8,094 nucleotides of DNA from Sphingomonadales bacterium (GTDB lineage: Bacteria > Pseudomonadota > Alphaproteobacteria > Sphingomonadales > Emcibacteraceae), in NCBI GenBank assembly GCA_011051815.1, contig DRKK01000067.1:1-8094 (forward strand), written 5' to 3'. The position numbers and the translations under genes are program-made. The notes under the pieces are model-generated. The model was given only the letters and a program-made list of their open reading frames with translations, had not been told where the DNA came from and made no database searches. Shown here piece after piece: positions 5,296 to 8,094 of the stretch (its first letter is position 1; the number at the start of each line of letters is the position of its first letter).

Positions 5296-7060
5296 ATCTG
5301 CCCTTGATAAGTCTGCGGATCAGAAATCTGGCCGGATGCAGGCTTTCATACAGCCTGCGCGGGACGGGCAGGGCATCCCCGCTGATAAGGGCCGTGATAA
5401 TTTCGGCCATCAGCGGCGCCGTCATAAAACCCCGCGCCCCAAGGCCCGACAGGATATAACGATTTTTGAGCAACGGCGCCGGGGGGAAATCCCGGTGCTT
5501 TGGCCCGTGTTTTAACATTTCATAGGCGGTGATATAGGCCGCAACATCCGGCAATGGGCCGCACAGGGGCAGATGGTCGGGACTATGGGCGCGTACAGCA
5601 CTGCGTCCCCCGGTAATGGCAAGGTCATCCACCCCCGGCCATAAGGCGTGGGCATTGCGCAGGTTTTCCTGATGATCACTGTCCCGGATGTCCGTTGCGC
5701 TATCCCCCCGGTGAAAGCTGGCCCCAGTAAGGAGGGTCATCTTACCGTTAATTTTTACCGGGGGAATAAGATACCCCTTGCCGCATAAAACCCGGTCCGG
5801 CGGAGTCAGGCATCCTTCCCCATTCAGCAAAGTGATCTGCCCTCGCACCGGGTCAAGGGTCAGGCCTTTGGTCTCTGGAAACGTCAGGCTGTCCGGTCCG
5901 CTACAGATGATTACCACATCCGCAAGGCCGGAAATATCGGCAATTTCCTGGCCAGTTTTTATGGTGAGTGCACGCGAAAGGGCGGCGCGGATGGCGGGTG
6001 GGGATATGGCCCCGCAGTCGGGGAAGTGGATCGGCACCGCCTGCTCCGGGAATTTGGTCAGGCCTTTATGGAGGAAAATATCCGGCCCCAGAGCGCGGTA
6101 ATAATCAAGGGCATGGGACAGGGCGGTGCGGTAAAACAGCCCCTCCGGCCCGCCGCCAAGATAGGGGTCTATTATGCCCGCAGGGTTGCCAGAGGCCCGG
6201 TTCATGGGCTGGCCGTCCTGCTCATAAATTATGACCTGATAGCCCCGCTTTTGCAGGGCCAGCCCGGTGGTCATGCCCGCAATGCCGCCACCGATCAGAG
6301 CGATCTTCTTATCCTTCGCGAGGGGGGCGGGGCGGTTGAACCATGGCTTTGGGTCAAGGGCGGTGGGGCCTGTATAGCACCCGCGCAGATTTTCCCGTTT
6401 TTTGCCAAACCCTGGTGATTTCTGCATCTCAAAGCCGTGGGCGGACAGTCCCCGGCGGACAAATCCGGCGGCGGTAAAACTTGCCAGCTTTGCAGATGGG
6501 GCAGCGAGGCGGGCAAGTTGACTGAAAACATCCGCTGACCACATATTCGGGTTGCGGCTGGGAGCAAAACCATCAAGATAAAAGGCATCCACCCGGGCGT
6601 CCAGCTCATTCAGCATGGCCGCGCTGTCGCCTATGAGCAGCAAAAGGGTGATCCGGCCCTCAAAAAGATGCCGCTGGTGAAATCCGGCACTTTGGGGTGG
6701 GGTGCTGTTCAGCAGCGCCTGTTTTTCGGCATCAAGTTCCGGCCAGTGGGACAGGGCGCGGTCTATATCCGCCTTGTTCAGGGGGTGTTTCTCCGTGGCG
6801 ATATAGGTTAAATGGGCGTCTGGCTCCGTGGATTTCAGCCATGCCTGACAGGCAATGATGAAATTCAATCCGGTACCAAAACCATTTTCCAACAGGGTAA
6901 AGCGGGCTTTATTCTGCCATATTTCCGGGGCATTTATACCGGTTAGGAAAACATGGCGGCTTTCCATAAGCCCGTCGTCGGTCGAAAAATAAATATCGTC
7001 AAACCGGCGGGAGGCCGGGGTCTGGTTATTTTGCCAATAAAGGTCTTTGCTTGTTTTCAT
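5294..7060 (-). CDS. mnmC: Bifunctional tRNA mnm5s2U34 biosynthesis protein MnmC
   Basis: The 588-aa product fuses two enzymes. The N-terminal part (about 1-240) is the SAM-dependent methyltransferase (MnmD/DUF752 type), with ENGFGTGLNF (58-67), YLDGFAPSRNPNMW (161-174) and SFTAAGFVRRGL (194-205). The C-terminal part (about 250-588) is a DAO-type FAD oxidoreductase with the dinucleotide motif IGGGIAG (256-262), a ribose-binding Glu280, RASGNPAGIIDP (288-299) and GLGARGFMTAPL (539-550). The FAD domain converts cmnm5(s2)U34 to nm5(s2)U34; the methyltransferase then makes mnm5(s2)U34 at the wobble base of certain tRNAs. At 588 residues it is shorter than E. coli MnmC (about 668), mainly in the FAD half, but no core motif is missing. 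The ATG at 7060 has no strong Shine-Dalgarno sequence. It is divergent from the secreted-protein gene and convergent with the M13 peptidase gene. Confidence 0.95.
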   Translation of the reverse strand: MKTSKDLYWQNNQTPASRRFDDIYFSTDDGLMESRHVFLTGINAPEIWQNKARFTLLENGFGTGLNFIIACQAWLKSTEPDAHLTYIATEKHPLNKADIDRALSHWPELDAEKQALLNSTPPQSAGFHQRHLFEGRITLLLLIGDSAAMLNELDARVDAFYLDGFAPSRNPNMWSADVFSQLARLAAPSAKLASFTAAGFVRRGLSAHGFEMQKSPGFGKKRENLRGCYTGPTALDPKPWFNRPAPLAKDKKIALIGGGIAGMTTGLALQKRGYQVIIYEQDGQPMNRASGNPAGIIDPYLGGGPEGLFYRTALSHALDYYRALGPDIFLHKGLTKFPEQAVPIHFPDCGAISPPAIRAALSRALTIKTGQEIADISGLADVVIICSGPDSLTFPETKGLTLDPVRGQITLLNGEGCLTPPDRVLCGKGYLIPPVKINGKMTLLTGASFHRGDSATDIRDSDHQENLRNAHALWPGVDDLAITGGRSAVRAHSPDHLPLCGPLPDVAAYITAYEMLKHGPKHRDFPPAPLLKNRYILSGLGARGFMTAPLMAEIITALISGDALPVPRRLYESLHPARFLIRRLIKGR

Positions 7061-7110
7061 ATTTTGACTACTCTAAACTTGAAATTGCGCCATATGAGAA
7101 AGAAAAACAA

Positions 7111-7671
7111 TTGAAAAATATTTTGCTGTCCCTGTCTATCCTTGCTGTTTTGACATCACCCGTTATGGCCCGGGATAAAAACCGTCCCGTAGTACCCTGC
7201 GCCCATCCCATGTTTCGGGCGCTGGATTTCTGGGTCGGGGACTGGAAAGTCTATCATCGGGAGAGCGGTGAACTGGCCGGGTTCGACCGGGTGGGCCGTA
7301 TATTAAAGGGCTGTGCCATTCAACAGAGCTGGGTATCTCTGGATGATTTCTTTTCCTCGCCCATGGTGCCCTTCCGTATGAACGGTAAAAGCCTGACCGC
7401 CTTTGACGGGCGGGAATGGACACAGTTCTGGGTGGATAATCAGGCCGGATCGCAAGTGATCAAGGGGAATTTCAAGGATGGTAAACTGACTCTAATGTCT
7501 AAAACGCCGATCATGGATCATATTTATAAACTGAGCTGGGAAAAGCAAAAGGATGGCACCGTCCATCATATGGCCCAACGGCGCAAGACCAGCCAAGAAA
7601 AATGGGACATTCTGTTCGATTTCATCTATCGTCGAAATGCAAGTAATATTCCGCTACCCAAAGGGGAATGA
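7111..7671 (+). CDS. Secreted protein of unknown function (DUF1579-like beta-rich fold)
   Basis: From TTG at 7111 the 186-aa product has a classical signal peptide (MKNILLSLSI, a hydrophobic core, then PVMA with cleavage before Arg21), so it should be exported. The mature part resembles small beta-barrel proteins of the DUF1579-like kind: LDFWVGDWKVY (39-49), GRILKGCAIQQSW (62-74), SLTAFDGREWTQFWVD (94-109) and a KLSWEKQKDGTVHH strand pair (140-153). Cys30 and Cys68 might form a disulfide. No catalytic motif is recognised and the molecular role is unknown. The frame is open back to 7051, but starting there would put 20 polar residues before the signal. An ATG at 7094 is one base out of frame and reads MRKKNN then TGA, overlapping the TTG. 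Purine-rich GAGAAAG upstream is only a weak ribosome site. The start is the least certain part of this call. Confidence 0.75.
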   Translation: MKNILLSLSILAVLTSPVMARDKNRPVVPCAHPMFRALDFWVGDWKVYHRESGELAGFDRVGRILKGCAIQQSWVSLDDFFSSPMVPFRMNGKSLTAFDGREWTQFWVDNQAGSQVIKGNFKDGKLTLMSKTPIMDHIYKLSWEKQKDGTVHHMAQRRKTSQEKWDILFDFIYRRNASNIPLPKGE

Positions 7672-7707
7672 GTGAGATTGGGGCGCTTTTTACCTATTCT
7701 TTATCTT

Positions 7708-7735
7708 TTGACAAGAAGCTGGGCTATAGAATATT
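7708..7735 (+). promoter_or_regulatory. Candidate promoter for the S8 protease gene
   Basis: A perfect TTGACA at 7708-7713 is followed after 16 nt by AATATT (7730-7735), which matches TATAAT at four of six positions including the second and last. It lies 30 nt before the GTG start at 7766 and after the stop of the preceding gene, so the protease gene probably has its own transcript. The 94-bp gap 7672-7765 shows no convincing terminator hairpin. Confidence 0.45.
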
Positions 7736-7755
7736 GTGTGAACTATAAAAAAATT

Positions 7756-7760
7756 AAGGG
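7756..7760 (+). promoter_or_regulatory. Ribosome binding site favouring the GTG start of the S8 protease
   Basis: AAGGG at 7756-7760 lies 5 nt before an in-frame GTG at 7766 but 14 nt before the ATG at 7775. Normal spacing therefore favours GTG, adding three residues (MDN) before MIKIL. Both starts yield a working lipoprotein signal. Confidence 0.55.
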
Positions 7761-7765
7761 TAAAA

Positions 7766-8094
7766 GTGGATAATATGATCAAGATTCTGATTAGGGTATT
7801 TCTCGTAATATCAACCGGTGTACTTCTGGTATCCTGCGGCGGGTCGCCGTCAGGTCAGGGGCCGAGCAGTGTGACACCCACGCCACCACCGCCCCCGGCA
7901 CCAATCAATTATAATACGGTAGAATTTCGCAATAACTATGGTCTGGCCCAGATAAAAGCCCTTGCCGCCTATGATGCCGGGGCATCAGGGGCAGGCATAA
8001 CCGTTGCTGTGATTGATTCCGGCATTGATATAGACAATTCACAGATTCAGGCCAATATTCATGTGGATAGCACTAATATTGCCACCGGTAACAA
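7766..8094 (+). CDS. Subtilisin-like (S8) serine protease, lipoprotein (3' end cut by window edge)
   Basis: About 109 codons are visible. Numbered from the GTG start, a lipoprotein signal ends in LLVSC (Cys24). A Gly/Ser/Pro linker with five consecutive prolines follows, then the start of an S8 catalytic domain. NYGLAQIKALAAYDAGASG leads to VAVIDSGID, which holds the catalytic Asp84; the His and Ser blocks lie beyond the window. An N-terminal lipid anchor, a Pro-rich spacer and a phrase of the NYGL-x-QI-x-A-x-AAY-x-AG kind directly before the Asp block recall autotransporter subtilases such as NalP and SphB1. A C-terminal beta-barrel is therefore possible but cannot be seen here. No long propeptide separates the signal from the protease domain. 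Its neighbour is another exported protein, but a separate promoter is likely. Confidence 0.88.
   Translation, partial: MDNMIKILIRVFLVISTGVLLVSCGGSPSGQGPSSVTPTPPPPPAPINYNTVEFRNNYGLAQIKALAAYDAGASGAGITVAVIDSGIDIDNSQIQANIHVDSTNIATGN

Noticed and set aside
6026..6418. Plus-strand frames opposite the mnmC FAD domain (several of 88-130 codons)
   Set aside because: They are all covered by the conserved MnmC reading frame and show no domain or ribosome site.
7051..7110. TTG at 7051 as the start of the secreted protein
   Set aside because: It would overlap the mnmC start and put 20 polar residues before an otherwise typical signal peptide, with no ribosome site.
1..8094. CRISPR array, insertion sequence, tRNA or rRNA genes
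   Set aside because: No regularly spaced repeats, transposase-like frames with terminal inverted repeats, tRNA cloverleaf signatures or conserved rRNA segments were seen in the gene-free gaps.

Overview
The window looks like alphaproteobacterial chromosome. It has a PhaR-type polyhydroxyalkanoate (PHA) regulator, a PhaC-like enzyme with a Cys lipase box, a fused MnmC tRNA-modification enzyme, and envelope lipoproteins, at a mixed base composition of roughly half G+C by eye. A marine, Emcibacter/Kordiimonas-like lineage is a guess from gene content only. I see no rRNA, tRNA, CRISPR array, insertion sequence or prophage gene.

Left block (1-2365, all minus strand). Transcription runs right to left through a 59-aa orphan ORF (2365-2186), tonB (1915-1316), exbD (1291-884) and a phaC-like gene (837-1, cut by the window edge). 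A strong-looking promoter (TTGACA, 17-nt spacer, TAATGT) sits upstream of tonB, and its -10 box lies inside a perfect 10+1+10 inverted repeat that resembles a Zur (zinc uptake regulator) box. No exbB is visible. The phaC-like gene begins inside a perfect 14-bp hairpin that buries its Shine-Dalgarno sequence and start codon, 11 nt after the exbD stop.

Middle block (2366-5295, plus strand). phaR (GTG start) is divergent from the 59-aa ORF across a 152-bp gap holding a 12-bp direct repeat with a 22-bp period, a candidate operator. A gene for an M13-family (neprilysin-like) lipoprotein metallopeptidase follows phaR after 25 nt. It ends at a strong intrinsic terminator whose T-tract runs into the stop codon of the convergent mnmC.

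Right block (5294-8094). mnmC (minus) encodes a fused methyltransferase/FAD oxidoreductase for the tRNA wobble uridine. A secreted beta-rich protein of unknown function is divergent from it, with an ambiguous start (TTG, or ATG with a one-base slip). The window ends in the first ~109 codons of a subtilisin-family (S8) lipoprotein protease with its own candidate promoter.

How they fit together: PhaR and the PhaC-like enzyme point to PHA metabolism. TonB/ExbD point to energised outer-membrane uptake, and the M13 and S8 lipoproteins to envelope proteolysis. The most notable signals are regulatory: the operator-promoter overlap before tonB, the start-codon hairpin before the phaC-like gene, and the phased repeats before phaR. 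Functions come from motifs read by eye; no database search was done.
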